This document shows positions 40,401-44,658 of a stretch of DNA of 64,000 bases, piece after piece. Each line of letters starts with the position of its first letter. Position 1 is the stretch's first letter. Below the pieces are notes generated by a model, which saw nothing but the letters and a program-made list of their open reading frames with translations, ran no database searches and was not told the DNA's origin. The translations under genes and the position numbers were made by a program. The DNA comes from Sabethes cyaneus. Taxonomy: Eukaryota; Arthropoda; Insecta; Diptera; Culicidae. The stretch covers positions 231,316,397 through 231,380,396 of the forward strand of contig NC_071354.1 in the NCBI RefSeq assembly GCF_943734655.1, written 5' to 3'.

Positions 40401-43400
40401 GCTTTACCAAGTGTCCCCGGCTGAATCATCTTATGGTTAATCTAGCGAAAAGAGAAGTGCTGTGTAATTTCTAATCGGTGCGTGAAGAATCTTGTTCTAT
40501 TCAACTATTTTATCGACGGGACTGTTTCGAACCGTGGTGACCAAATTAAGAATCTACATCTAGGTAGTTCTGTTAGATTATCAACTGATTTTTAAAATGC
40601 ATTACTAATTTATTTTTAGAGATGAATGAATTTAAAAATTTAAAATTTCTTTAATCAATCAAAAAAATTGCTAATTTATTATAGGGGAGACCTTATTTCT
40701 AAATTTACTGCTGCTAAACTACTGCTTACTTCATCGCTCTACTATGTCTTTGCGCATTGTACCGTTGAGTAGTAAAATATATTCTCGACGAGGAGGTAGG
40801 GCTGCCAAGTCTGAAAATTACAAAAACCGGCCGGTCGGTCCCGTCTTCAAAAAAAATCGGGAGGGGGAGTGTGGCATTTTTGTATTTATAGCATACTAGC
40901 TGAGCCGGCAAACTTCGTATTGCCACAAATTAACCTGTGTTGTACATAAATCATGAATCTCGGATGATCTTTGTCACAATCTCGAGTTTTCCAAGTTTCT
41001 GAGGAGTTCAACCTTAGATGATTCATTTTGGCAGTTACGTAACTATGAAAGCATCCCAGGTAACCAATAAGCATCACCAATGCTATTCAAATGTAGGCCA
41101 ATAAGCATTTAAGTCGCCTTAAATGCTACTTAAATGCTATTTTGGCAAAATATAAAGCTACTTTACTGATAACCTTCTTATAGTGCTGACAATGCTAATG
41201 TACAGCTAATTACCGACACGAAGAATTTGAATACAATTTTAGATGCCAATTTACAACACCTATGCAGTCAAAAAGCTAATATACAACAACGTGCAGTATA
41301 AAATGCCAGAAACGCTGATTTGCTGCTTATGTTAATGCTTATTAGTTACCAGGAATGGGTAGTTTAATATACAAATTTGAAATTTTTTCTCACAGTAAAG
41401 TACAAAACAACTCCCCTGTCCCCTCATTGCATAGCCAGAAAGCGGATAGTAATATTCGCCATGATTGTACAACATTTCGCGGAATATCATTTTGCGAAAA
41501 ACCTTAAGCGGAATGTACCATTTCACGAAAAACTTTTTTGAGAAAAGTACCACTTCGCGATCCTCTCCTTACTCGCTGTCGCTCGTTCCAGGAAACCTAG
41601 GTAGACCTAGGAAAACAAATAAACCTAGATAGTAGTGATTTCTGCGAAGAGTTGCCTCCCCCCAGTGGGCGGCGCTTCCGACGGCGGGTTACCGGCAACA
41701 CTCGCGGCCGTCTCGTCCTGAATGATCTAGTGTTACTATAGATAGTTTTTGTGGTCTTGTTATTGACTAATGTTTTATGGAAGAGTCTCGAATTTCTCGA
41801 GTTCGATCAGTTTTTGAGTTTCGCAAAAATTTCTGTTTTATTTGTATGAGAGTCCATATCCCCCTACCACGGGGGTGAGAGGGGCCTAACTATCGTAAAA
41901 TAAACTCAAGACTCCAAAATCTCCCACATGCCAAATTTGGTTCCATTTGCTTGATTAGTTCTCGAGATTAGAGGAAATTTGCATTTCATTTGTATGGAAG
42001 CCCACCCTCTTAAAGGGGAGATGGGTCATAACTCGCTTTCTAAAGAGGAGAGGGGTCTCAATTCACCATAGAAAAAAATCTTGCCTCCAAAACCACTTCT
42101 ATGTCAAATTTGGTTCCATTTGCTTGATTAGTTCTCGAGTTATAAGGAAATTTGTATTTCGTTTGTATAGGAGCCCCCCTCTTAAAGAGGGGGGGGGGAC
42201 TTAATTCACCATAGAAAATATTCTTGCCTACAAAAACACCCACATGCTGAATTTGGTTCCATTTGCTTGATTAGTTCTAGAGTTATGAGGAAATTTGTAT
42301 TTCGTTTGTATGGGAGCCCCTCTTTCTAAAGTGGTAAGGACATAAAAAATCATAAAAAAATGGTTGCCTCCAAAAACACCCACATGCCAAGTATGGTTCC
42401 ATTTGCTTGATTAGTTCTTGAATTATGAGGAAATTTTTATTTCATTTGTGTAGAAGCCCCCCCCTCTTAAAGTGGAGAGTGGTCCTAATTCACCATAGAA
42501 AATAGTTTTGCCTCCAAAAACCTCCTTATGCCAAATTTGGTTCTATTTGCTTGATTAGTTTTCGAGTTATAAGGAAATTTGTATTTTATTTGTATAGGAG
42601 CCCCCTCTCCTAAAGTGGGGAGGGGTCTTAATTCATCATAGAAAAAATTCTTGCCTCCAGAAACACCTACATGCCAAATTTGGTTCCATTTGCTTGATTA
42701 GTTCTCGAGTTATGAGGAAATTTGTATTTCGTTTGTATAGGAGCCCCACTCTTAAAGAGGGGAGGGGTCCTAATTCACCATAGAAAATATTCTTGCCCTT
42801 GAAAACCTTCACATGCCAAATTTGGTTCCATTTGCTTGATTAGTTCTCAAGTTATGAGGAAATTTGTATTTCATTTGTATGGAAGCCCCCCCTCCTAAAG
42901 TGGGGAGGGGTCATAATTCCCCTTCTAAAGAGGGGAGAGGTCCCAATTTACCATAGAATAAATCCCTGTCACCAAAAACACCCACATGCCAAATTTTGTT
43001 CTGTTTGCTGGATTAGTTCTCGAGTTATGCAGAAATTTGTGTTTCATTTGTATGGGAGGAAGGAGGGGTCTCTAACCATCACTAAAACCTTTCCTGGCCC
43101 CAAAAACCTCTACATGCAAATTTTCACGCCGATTGGTTTAGTAGTTTTTGATTCTATAAGGAACATCCCTACAGACAGAAAACCATTTTTATATATAAGA
43201 TGGAACAACCTTGGGAATCCTATTTCCGCTCTTTTCTTTAGAGGCATTTTTATCACAATTAAATTCGCAATGGTAGATGGACACTCGGAAACTAGTGTTA
43301 GCAATTGCAATAGAGTAGATGAAACTAAACTGCCCTCACCAGGTGGATTCCCTCTGTCATGCCGTCGCTCGTTTGTTTTTCCTCCCCATTATTGTAGCTC

Positions 43401-43663
43401 ATTGTAAATCTCTTCATGCACCGCTCCGAGCTCGTCCGTCCGTTTGTGTGCGTGTTTGTGGTGTATGCTACTTTTTTTCTCCTAGTTCTTCACCATTTCA
43501 CTATGGCAAACTAAACTAAGACATCGCTCACTTGTTTTTTTTTTACAGGAACTGGGATGGAGCTCCTCCGCGCTACCAAAATCCACCGATGGCCCCGCCG
43601 GCGACGGAATACGAGCGTCCTCCACCCTACTACTATCCGGGAGCTCCCAGCGAACATGAGTAA
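1662..43663 (+). CDS. Prominin-family (CD133-like) five-pass transmembrane glycoprotein, whole gene
   Basis: Exons (CDS): 1662-2259, 14147-14420, 14550-14902, 15009-15133, optional 15439-15462, 23539-23984, 24052-24346, 24403-24606, 24668-24811, 24877-25215, 25277-25398, 34035-34085, 34416-34550, 43549-43663. All junctions are GT-AG and phase-compatible; the sum is 3,201 nt without the microexon. The topology is the prominin pattern: signal peptide, extracellular N-terminus, TM1 followed by a Cys-rich stretch (CLCCCRCFGGCGG), TM2, large extracellular loop 1, TM3, short cytoplasmic loop, TM4, extracellular loop 2 with conserved Cys, TM5 and cytoplasmic tail. Prominins sit in cholesterol-rich plasma-membrane protrusions and in photoreceptor membranes; that role is family knowledge. 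From Met102 the length (about 965) is near the family norm; from Met1 there is an extra Ser-rich leader. Prominin versus prominin-like paralogue cannot be settled without alignment. The introns are transposon-loaded, but no coding exon is broken. Confidence 0.9.
2260..3292 (+). other. Intron sequence, nothing recognised
   Basis: This is the start of the 11.9-kb intron. I see no coding exon, repeat or RNA here. Confidence 0.5.
3545..4384 (-). pseudogene. Broken Tc1/mariner transposase
   Basis: The minus-strand ATG at 4384-4382 starts an N-terminal helix-turn-helix-like region (FRERVVHFYELHKDSGKKY, then ASTIYHILR), intact for 94 codons to 4100. After stops and frameshifts, catalytic-domain remnants continue in other frames to about 3550, with WPD...ASSHY-like fragments near 3720-3690 and a proline-rich C-terminal region. 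This is DNA-cut-and-paste transposase by family, and is inactive here. Confidence 0.75.
4434..4466 (+). repeat. (AG)n microsatellite
   Basis: An AG dinucleotide run lies inside the mariner element, between its right end and the transposase start. Confidence 0.9.
4559..5150. other. Intron sequence with a poly-C tract
   Basis: There is no gene. A C homopolymer (about 13 nt) is at 5068-5081, next to a G/A-rich stretch with GGGCGTAGCGACGG that recurs in related form near 6720-6755, suggesting an old transposon end. Confidence 0.4.
5150..6110 (-). mobile_element. Degraded RTE/JAM1-like LINE fragment (minus)
   Basis: Short blocks match the better preserved minus-strand LINE at 48660-51520, for example the ...CGAGCCATCT.GCACGTTG... 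block near 5325 and the strip around 5690-5760 corresponding to the DELEVVDEFVYLGSL region. The frame is destroyed. Confidence 0.6.
6450..6602 (-). mobile_element. tRNA-derived SINE (Feilai-like), minus strand
   Basis: The reverse complement matches the better copy at 19079-19294: a tRNA-like head with box B-like TTCGAATC near 6541, and a tail containing GCTTTGCTTTGCT. Immediately left (about 6190-6410) is a related block with another ATTCGAACAT box, probably a second, older copy. Confidence 0.6.
6690..8600 (-). mobile_element. Mosaic of degraded non-LTR retrotransposon fragments (minus)
   Basis: A minus-strand frame near 6975-6790 reads LERWRKVKMVFIPKAGKKD, the start of an R1/I-type reverse-transcriptase domain. 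Further right, about 8060-8300, minus-strand traces of an RTE-type RT (a DLKA..ETIDR-like stretch) remain. Many stops are present and a TIR element is inserted at 7686-7843. Confidence 0.6.
7686..7843. mobile_element. 158-bp foldback/MITE with perfect 47-bp inverted repeats
   Basis: Positions 7686-7732 and 7797-7843 are exact reverse complements over 47 bp, separated by a 64-bp loop containing CCCGACGTTTCGATG. There is no coding capacity. Exact arm identity implies recent insertion or gene conversion. Confidence 0.85.
8606..9631 (-). mobile_element. Degenerate Tc1-like (ITm, maT/ITmD37-like) element
   Basis: The ends are inverted over about 50 bp (AAGGGT.TCCCACATCAAATTG at both ends) and are flanked by TA at 8604-8605 and 9632-9633. 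The minus strand encodes transposase C-terminal remnants across frames: FWPDLASCHYS, then VLEWYEANE, NAPELHR.KKTWAIIKQALR. FWPDLA carries one catalytic Asp. Frameshifts make it inactive. Confidence 0.8.
9640..10870 (-). mobile_element. RTE/JAM1-like LINE remnant (5' part, minus)
   Basis: Blocks around 10080-10860 correspond, in the same orientation, to the endonuclease and linker region of the LINE at 48660-51520, for example the GTGCACGTTGATGATG strip near 10740 that parallels 51100. The frames are broken. 9640-10000 is unassigned. Confidence 0.5.
10930..11330 (+). pseudogene. Jockey-like reverse transcriptase fragment
   Basis: The + strand frame reads QNRFMSKHSTTINLM... then IYADFFAAFDHEIVSFKYHKLG, matching the RT region that precedes the catalytic box in Jockey-clade LINEs; compare KKRSTITNLMAYVS in the copy at 51870-53423. 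A downstream remnant (GVLLGSPLGPFLF) is near 11240. It is truncated on both sides. Confidence 0.7.
11367..12648. mobile_element. Nonautonomous DNA element with imperfect ~25-bp TIRs
   Basis: The left end GGGTAAGGAACGAGTGAAGC and the reversed right end GGGTAAAGAACCGGTTTTAAGC share a pattern including AAGCAGT just inside. TA flanks both sides (11365-11366, 12649-12650). No transposase frame is visible in the 1,282 bp. Confidence 0.5.
12651..13140. other. Intron sequence, nothing recognised
   Basis: AT-rich sequence between two transposon remnants. I see no gene or repeat. Confidence 0.4.
13145..13800 (+). pseudogene. RTE/JAM1-like LINE reverse transcriptase remnant (plus)
   Basis: Consecutive broken frames read PICKKGRR.DCRNYRAIS, then QHPLVDFKAAYDYVKRNKLW, then MILGFADYVDVIEIDCRAV and a degraded INRAKTN. 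These are the RT palm motifs in order; the catalytic box reads FADY instead of FADD, so the copy is dead. Confidence 0.75.
14147..14420 (+). CDS. Prominin exon: TM1, Cys-rich loop and start of TM2
   Basis: The acceptor CTTCCAG ends at 14146 and the donor GTAAGT starts at 14421. It enters with two bases completing a Gly codon and leaves in phase 2. It encodes YLIVREGDIQLG, TM1 (VLLIVVLSVLLIVLMPIIG), the diagnostic juxtamembrane Cys cluster (CLCCCRCFGGCGG), a short cytoplasmic loop, and the first half of TM2 (VLLGLVLICTTSSLV). Confidence 0.9.
14550..14902 (+). CDS. Prominin exon: end of TM2 and extracellular loop 1, first part
   Basis: The acceptor CAACTCGCAG ends at 14549 and the donor GTGGGT begins at 14903. 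The exon completes TM2 (FGVVVAYATNSYM) and then encodes a long helical, charged ectodomain segment with two NXS/T sites (NIT, NAS). It enters with one base and leaves in phase 1. Confidence 0.9.
15009..15133 (+). CDS. Prominin exon: extracellular loop 1 with a Cys pair
   Basis: The acceptor follows a run of AAC triplets (AACAACAG, AG at 15007-15008) and the donor GTGAGT is at 15134. The exon encodes LRGVKRELLASL followed by a pair of cysteines (TKCGTQDCINV) and leaves in phase 0. The preceding intron is only 106 nt and lacks an ordinary pyrimidine tract next to the AG. Confidence 0.88.
15439..15462 (+). CDS. Candidate prominin 24-nt microexon (eight codons)
   Basis: The acceptor TACCACAG ends at 15438 and the donor GTAGGT begins at 15463. 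It is entered and left in phase 0, so inclusion or skipping both keep frame. It encodes IQDRYFPR, which would lie between ...GIDYNS and LPDLTEI in loop 1. There are no stop codons. An aromatic/Pro octapeptide leading into LPDL reads naturally. No transcript evidence is available here, and a 24-nt frame can arise by chance. Confidence 0.55.
15463..16210 (+). other. Intron sequence, nothing recognised
   Basis: This is unique-looking AT-rich intron between the candidate microexon and the first dispersed tandem-repeat element. Confidence 0.4.
16211..18448 (+). repeat. Dispersed repeat family, copy 1, with ~140-bp internal tandem array
   Basis: It begins TAGCTGACCCGACAAACTTC and ends with CTATAAGGAACAT, a GACAGACAGAAATCC stretch and TATAGATAAAG. 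From about 17080 to 18340, eight diverged units of about 140-150 bp each contain CCATTTGCTTGATTAG, an ATTTGTATTTCATTTGTAT stretch and a C/G-rich hairpin (GCCCCCC...GGGGAGGGG). Copies at 29928 and 40897 have the same ends and order. It is probably a mobile, noncoding element; open stretches are by-products of the repeat. Confidence 0.75.
16373..16653. mobile_element. MITE nested in repeat copy 1
   Basis: It is bounded by GGTAACCAATAAGCAT and its near-perfect inverse (15 of 16). It is absent from copy 2 at the corresponding place and present at the same place in copy 3 (41059-41350). Confidence 0.7.
18607..18832. repeat. Small palindrome and MITE-like inverted ends (CCCACTTGCCCC)
   Basis: CCCACTTGCCCC at 18610-18621 faces its exact inverse at 18629-18640 across a 7-nt loop. 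A further copy in the first orientation at about 18820-18832 makes 18629-18832 look like a 204-bp TIR element. Confidence 0.5.
18833..19078. other. Intron sequence, nothing recognised
   Basis: Short AT-rich spacer before the SINE. Confidence 0.35.
19079..19294 (+). mobile_element. tRNA-derived SINE (Feilai-like), plus strand
   Basis: The head has a box A-like GGTACGATGCTGG and a good box B (GTTCGAATCCCGG), followed by a non-tRNA body ending in CAAGGCTTTGCTTTG. CTATGAT at 19072-19078 and 19295-19301 is a plausible target duplication. The same family occurs in reverse at 6450-6602. Confidence 0.75.
19480..21530. repeat. Degenerate tandem-like repeat region
   Basis: Phrases such as CTAAATTAAGCTTAAAA, followed by a CGAAAAAC or GCTTAGAAG stretch and AAGGCCTT, recur irregularly (near 19655, 19835, 21355, 21440). 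The same phrase occurs at 46070-46165. It is interrupted by the TIR element at 19949-20911. It is an old satellite or decayed element, with no genes. Confidence 0.5.
19949..20911. mobile_element. Nonautonomous TIR element (TGTGGGTAAGACGAACAGG ends)
   Basis: About 28 bp at each end are inverted copies (core TGTGGGTAAGACGAACAGG). Internal partial copies of GTGGGTAAGA occur at about 19977 and 20357. It is 963 bp with no transposase. Confidence 0.7.
21531..22764. other. Intron sequence, nothing recognised
   Basis: Unique-looking AT-rich intron. I see no gene, repeat array or RNA. Confidence 0.4.
22765..22888 (-). mobile_element. 124-bp tRNA-derived SINE insertion with 12-bp target duplication
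   Basis: AGGGATTACTTT is present at 22753-22764 and 22889-22900. Between them, the minus strand carries a tRNA-like head (box A in CCAGCGTAGTGGTTAGCAC, box B GGGTTCAAATCCC) and ends in an A-run (T-run at 22765-22770). It is not a working tRNA gene. Confidence 0.85.
23113..23209. mobile_element. ~97-bp MITE-like repeat
   Basis: It is bounded by AACACAGT-type inverted ends, with an interior GGTTATATGACTAATTCTGG. A diverged copy lies at about 29166-29270 (TATGACTAATTTTAG). Confidence 0.45.
23210..23538 (+). other. Intron end before the loop 1/TM3 exon
   Basis: Noncoding sequence leading to the acceptor at 23537-23538; nothing else is recognised. Confidence 0.5.
23539..23984 (+). CDS. Prominin exon: rest of loop 1 and TM3
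   Basis: The acceptor TTTACTAG ends at 23538 and the donor GTAAGT begins at 23985. The exon starts LPDLTEITNSVQELV, continues with a helical ectodomain segment carrying an NNS sequon, and ends with TM3 (YYVGLAISSVLLLILMCLI) and a cytoplasmic Cys-containing loop (CGICGKRPDGYGDDCC). It leaves in phase 2. Confidence 0.9.
24052..24346 (+). CDS. Prominin exon: TM4 and start of extracellular loop 2
   Basis: The acceptor TGTTTACAG ends at 24051 and the donor CAG|GTTAGA starts at 24347. TM4 is GVAIIFLTFSVILAFTLVSF, followed by ectodomain with Cys in GVCDSL and IESCKANN and an NNT sequon. It leaves in phase 0. Confidence 0.9.
24403..24606 (+). CDS. Prominin exon: extracellular loop 2, second part
   Basis: The acceptor TTTTTTACAG ends at 24402 and the donor CAT|GTAAGA starts at 24607. 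It is 68 codons, phase 0 to 0, running VLKLSNFYDIHDIR... to YKFVDH. The charged helical ectodomain has no Cys. The preceding intron is only 56 nt, typical of mosquito short introns. Confidence 0.88.
24668..24811 (+). CDS. Prominin exon: extracellular loop 2, third part
   Basis: The acceptor CATTACAG ends at 24667 and the donor CAG|GTGAGT begins at 24812. It is 48 codons, phase 0 to 0, LTQNITQNNLND... to LHLSSYQ, with an NIT sequon. Confidence 0.88.
24877..25215 (+). CDS. Prominin exon: extracellular loop 2, membrane-proximal part
   Basis: The acceptor TTTCTGTAG ends at 24876 and the donor TTC|GTAATA begins at 25216 (weaker donor). It is 113 codons, phase 0 to 0, from SNLVDPML to NRIVDPF, with conserved-looking Cys in LGRCGPLAN and VAACNRIV just before TM5. 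Confidence 0.9.
25277..25398 (+). CDS. Prominin exon: TM5 and start of cytoplasmic tail
   Basis: The acceptor TTTTTTAG ends at 25276 and the donor GTAAGT begins at 25399. It encodes NGFWAGVAWCLVIFLP, the rest of TM5 (TIVLCVKL) and the first tail residues (STLYQKSDPYPGPLVE). It leaves in phase 2. Reading through the donor gives TCG TAA, so intron retention would end the protein at once. Confidence 0.9.
25399..26329 (+). other. Start of the 8.6-kb intron; possible intronic poly(A) signal
   Basis: It contains AATAAATG near 25760 and AATAAAC near 25867, which could serve transcripts that end by retaining the phase-2 donor at 25399 (immediate TAA). No exon is recognised. Confidence 0.35.
26330..26510 (+). 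repeat. Dispersed repeat, copy A
   Basis: It shares the AAAAGAAAT.TTTCTAAGCAGAC end and an upstream ACCGA-TGCTC/ACTAATC block with copies at about 26930-27150 and 36380-36530. The family is unassigned. Confidence 0.45.
26600..26720 (+). CDS. Candidate first coding exon of an unrecognised nested gene, or a relic
   Basis: ATG at 26600 (context CAAAATGA, A at -3) begins MTGPVNGKLEPYLASLF, stays open for 40 codons with balanced composition, and reaches a donor-like AAAG|GTAAAAG at 26721. Upstream, GTATACC (about 26533) and an initiator-like TTCAGTAC (about 26572) could form a promoter, although their spacing of about 39 nt is long. It lies inside a prominin intron, between two copies of a dispersed repeat. 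No following exon was identified. I do not recognise the peptide; a decayed duplicate exon or chance frame is possible. Confidence 0.3.
26930..27150 (+). repeat. Dispersed repeat, copy B
   Basis: It ends with TTTCTAAGCAGACTTTTGG, then GGATCCCCCGTTTCACCTGC. The best partner is 36380-36530, where CAGACTTTTAGGGTTTCAC is followed by CCTTTTCACCTGCAATTG. Confidence 0.5.
27180..27440 (-). pseudogene. R1/I-type LINE reverse transcriptase fragment
   Basis: The minus strand reads IIWSQVIDDLLSSLDVN, then FVDDLVIIVRKKFDEV, then KALNLAKKAI. This is the RT palm catalytic strand region, with the box as FVDD. It is truncated and has internal stops nearby. Confidence 0.65.
27530..28445 (-). mobile_element. 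RTE/JAM1-like LINE endonuclease-end remnant
   Basis: Segments around 27840-28260 parallel 51090-51480 of the minus LINE (ACGTTTATGATGGTGTAGTTGA at 27880 versus 51108). Frames are broken by many stops. The long + strand open frame at 27898-28425 is an antisense by-product. Confidence 0.6.
28518..29110 (-). pseudogene. RNase H domain of an R1/I-type LINE
   Basis: In order on the minus strand: YTDGSLYEGRASAGVGG (first catalytic Asp), a QAEIF stretch (catalytic Glu), and LVWVPDHSVITGNERADEFA (HxxxxGNERAD). Internal stops separate the blocks. Retroelement RNase H degrades the RNA strand during retrotransposition; this copy is dead. Confidence 0.8.
29928..31519 (+). repeat. Dispersed repeat family, copy 2 (four units, doubled 3' end)
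   Basis: It has the same start (TAGCTGACCCGACAAACTTC) and end as copies 1 and 3. It holds four about 140-170-bp units and lacks the nested MITE. The terminal block CGATTCTATAAGGAACAT plus GACAGACAGA occurs twice (about 31295 and 31460), as if the last unit was duplicated. Confidence 0.75.
31520..34034 (+). other. Intron sequence with a 17-bp inverted repeat
   Basis: No gene is recognised. AAGGTCGTCAGAGTCCA at 31978-31994 has its exact inverse at 32433-32449, possibly the ends of a 472-bp nonautonomous element. The rest is AT-rich intron. Confidence 0.4.
34035..34085 (+). CDS. Prominin tail exon 1 (51 nt)
   Basis: The acceptor TAATTGCAG ends at 34034 and the donor GTAAGT begins at 34086. It encodes EYLYDAYSERDNIPLA in the frame set by the previous exon and is phase 2 to 2, so skipping would keep frame. 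The Tyr-rich cytoplasmic segment resembles tyrosine-containing prominin tails. Retention of the following intron reads AGG TAA. Confidence 0.8.
34416..34550 (+). CDS. Prominin tail exon 2 (135 nt, strongly basic)
   Basis: The acceptor TTTTTTCAG ends at 34415 and the donor GTGAGT begins at 34551. It is phase 2 to 2. It encodes a Lys/Arg block (KNKRRKKSDRRRDSRDRRD) followed by VYYEDGSPSGG. Its length is a multiple of three, so it can be a cassette exon. Retention of the next intron reads AAG TGA. Confidence 0.8.
34857..35289 (+). CDS. Candidate alternative 3'-terminal prominin exon (Ser-rich tail)
   Basis: An acceptor (ATACTCTTCCAG, AG at 34855-34856) opens a 143-codon frame ending at TAG 35287-35289. 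The frame is phase 2-compatible with all three tail donors (25398, 34085, 34550). It has the GC-rich composition of a coding exon and no homology to surrounding transposons. The peptide is rich in Ser, Arg and Pro, with LPPSPNRLLSRLFQRSFF and a basic C-terminus ending FYERY. It would replace the PPPY-containing tail of the 43549 exon. It is inferred from sequence; an unrelated ORF is possible but less likely given the phase match. Confidence 0.6.
35460..35559 (+). CDS. Possible alternative prominin terminal exon (Pro-rich)
   Basis: The acceptor TGCCTGCAG ends at 35459. Joined to any phase-2 donor, it continues in frame (TPRIIPSRPYPASYHPKAPS...) to TAA at 35557-35559, 32 codons. The early part is Pro/Tyr-rich, like prominin tails; the end degenerates into hydrophobic codons, so only the first ~22 residues look coding. 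It is weaker than the 34857 exon. Confidence 0.3.
35750..35801 (+). CDS. Possible alternative prominin terminal exon (short)
   Basis: A pyrimidine-rich stretch and AG at 35748-35749 precede a phase-2-compatible frame of 16 codons (CNYVSCNGEGRAYRQF) ending at TAG 35799-35801. Short length means chance is a real alternative. Confidence 0.25.
36380..36530 (+). repeat. Dispersed repeat, copy C
   Basis: Diverged member of the family at 26330 and 26930; the shared end reads CAGACTTTTAGGGTTTCAC, then a CACCTGCAATTGTGG stretch. Confidence 0.45.
36531..37430 (+). other. Intron sequence, nothing recognised
   Basis: No coding exon. A short stretch at 36818-36855 loosely resembles 33165-33200. Confidence 0.35.
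37435..38540 (+). mobile_element. 5'-truncated RTE/JAM1-like LINE with (GAA)n tail
   Basis: + strand frames give RT palm remnants: an FVDFRAAFDTVE-like stretch near 37610, RQGDRLLGILFNTDIK at 37767, LLAFAADLGIITSNL (box FAAD, catalytic Asp lost), then TVTIDGDELEVVDEFIYLGSL and downstream RRGVQRAKWLDD-like traces. It ends in a GAA trinucleotide tail at 38506-38540, the short-repeat 3' end expected of RTE elements. Confidence 0.8.
38708..39121 (-). pseudogene. Jockey-like LINE endonuclease/linker fragment (tentative)
   Basis: A 137-codon minus-strand frame reads NFCVICFLPDQDVVC, then FFSVIDNFMKKISFHRS and YPKFPFPWIRYDSEL. This resembles the endonuclease end and the pre-RT linker of Jockey-clade ORF2. 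It has no convincing catalytic residues. Confidence 0.4.
39125..39460 (+). pseudogene. Jockey-like LINE pre-RT fragment (tentative)
   Basis: The + strand reads NAIHYAHVDTVDMDVF then AAVALVKLRPSF-type sequence, then ...NCFDTIDYEILSAKF. This fits the region leading into a Jockey-type RT, heavily decayed and opposite in orientation to its left neighbour. Confidence 0.4.
39617..39990 (-). pseudogene. C-terminal zinc-knuckle end of an R1/I-type LINE
   Basis: The minus strand reads LTGLGTGHFSSKYHLRNLGF, then a Cys/His cluster DICRLCNAESETSEHLLCNC. This is the domain that follows RNase H in these LINEs. The upstream part extends to about 39990 with a frameshift. Confidence 0.65.
40897..43200 (+). 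repeat. Dispersed repeat family, copy 3 (eight units, nested MITE)
   Basis: It begins TAGCTGAGCCGGCAAACTTC, carries the MITE at 41059-41350, then eight about 140-170-bp units and the same terminal CTATAAGGAACAT plus ACAGACAGA stretch. It is closer to copy 1 than to copy 2 in both layout and sequence. Confidence 0.75.
41059..41350. mobile_element. MITE nested in repeat copy 3
   Basis: Same inverted ends as 16373-16653 and same position in the host repeat; 11 bp longer through a small internal duplication (TTAAATGCTACTTAAATGCT). Confidence 0.7.
43201..43548 (+). other. Intron end before the terminal prominin exon
   Basis: Pyrimidine-rich toward the acceptor at 43547-43548. No other feature is seen. 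Confidence 0.5.
43549..43663 (+). CDS. Prominin terminal coding exon with PPPY motif
   Basis: The acceptor TTTTTTTTTACAG ends at 43548. It starts with one base completing Lys, then NWDGAPPRYQNPPMAPP..., and ends RPPPYYYPGAPSEHE followed by TAA at 43661-43663. The PPPY sequence fits the PPxY class bound by WW domains. High Pro content and good phase make this the default C-terminus. Confidence 0.82.
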
Positions 43664-44658
43664 AGTGTGCAGTGTGATCAGTGGTGGCCGCCTACTGGAA
43701 TAAGCTGCCACACACTTTTCCTCCTAATTCTTTAAAAGAAATAATTCCCCCCCCCATACACACTAAGACCCTCCTGGATAGCTACCGATGGGGAGATAGT
43801 ATAGAGAAGAAGCATTTTTGAACTGAACTTGAACTGCTAGAAGGGCCAATTTGATGCTCCTGAACACAAGAGGTGGGATGACGAACGAAGAGATGATCTT
43901 TTTTTTTGAAACAAGTTAACGTGTTCATCTCACCTCACTGCCTTTGGACGAGAGAAAGAATGGTTTTTTGATTTCTATTTTCCAATAACTCACGTACGTA
44001 GTGTAATGTTCTTCGCCCTATCTTACTCTAATTACCTATATTTGACGTCATTGCTGGATCAATTTGAACTACTATAGATTGTTTTTTTCTTTTAACCGCA
44101 CATCGGTGTATTTAAGGGTAATTAATTCATTCCAAATTGAACTCTTTGCTAGAGGTATTTGCTCAAAACATTATAGAGAAAAAAAAAACAAGAGAAAAAG
44201 TAGAAGAGTATCAAAGAAGAAGTGTAAACGCAACCTTTTTGCAGAGAGATAGATATGAGATTATTGCACAGGAGACCAAATAAAAGAAGAAAACCCGAGT
44301 TTGTTGAATTAAAAAACTGCCATTATTAGTCCTAGAACCATCTGTGAGTAACCTCGAAACTGACTAATTTTTGTTGTTAATCAGCTCACGCCTACGATAA
44401 CTGTACATGAGGTTTGCTCATATCGAGAGAAAAGCAAAATGACTCAAACAAAAGCAAAGCAACATCACCTTTTCAGTGAACCAATCGACTACTCACTAAC
44501 TAGTATCAATGTATCAAACCCCAATTTAATGTAAACACACACAAACACACACACACACTTTGTAACCAAAACCAACTCTAGCCGATGATATTAGTGTACT
44601 GCGTGCACACAGACGCGCAAGCCGGAAGGAAGAATTCCCTGCAGAAGCCAATAAAGTA
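43664..44658 (+). other. Prominin 3' UTR (extent inferred)
   Basis: AT-rich noncoding sequence follows the stop, with possible poly(A) signals AATAAA at about 44279 and in CCAATAAAG at about 44650; a further AATAAA lies near 45650. It has a CA-dinucleotide run near 44535-44560. The true end cannot be chosen from sequence alone. Confidence 0.4.

Noticed and set aside
44064..44252. 62-codon open frame after prominin
   Set aside because: It is Lys/Arg low-complexity from A/G-rich 3' UTR with no domain.
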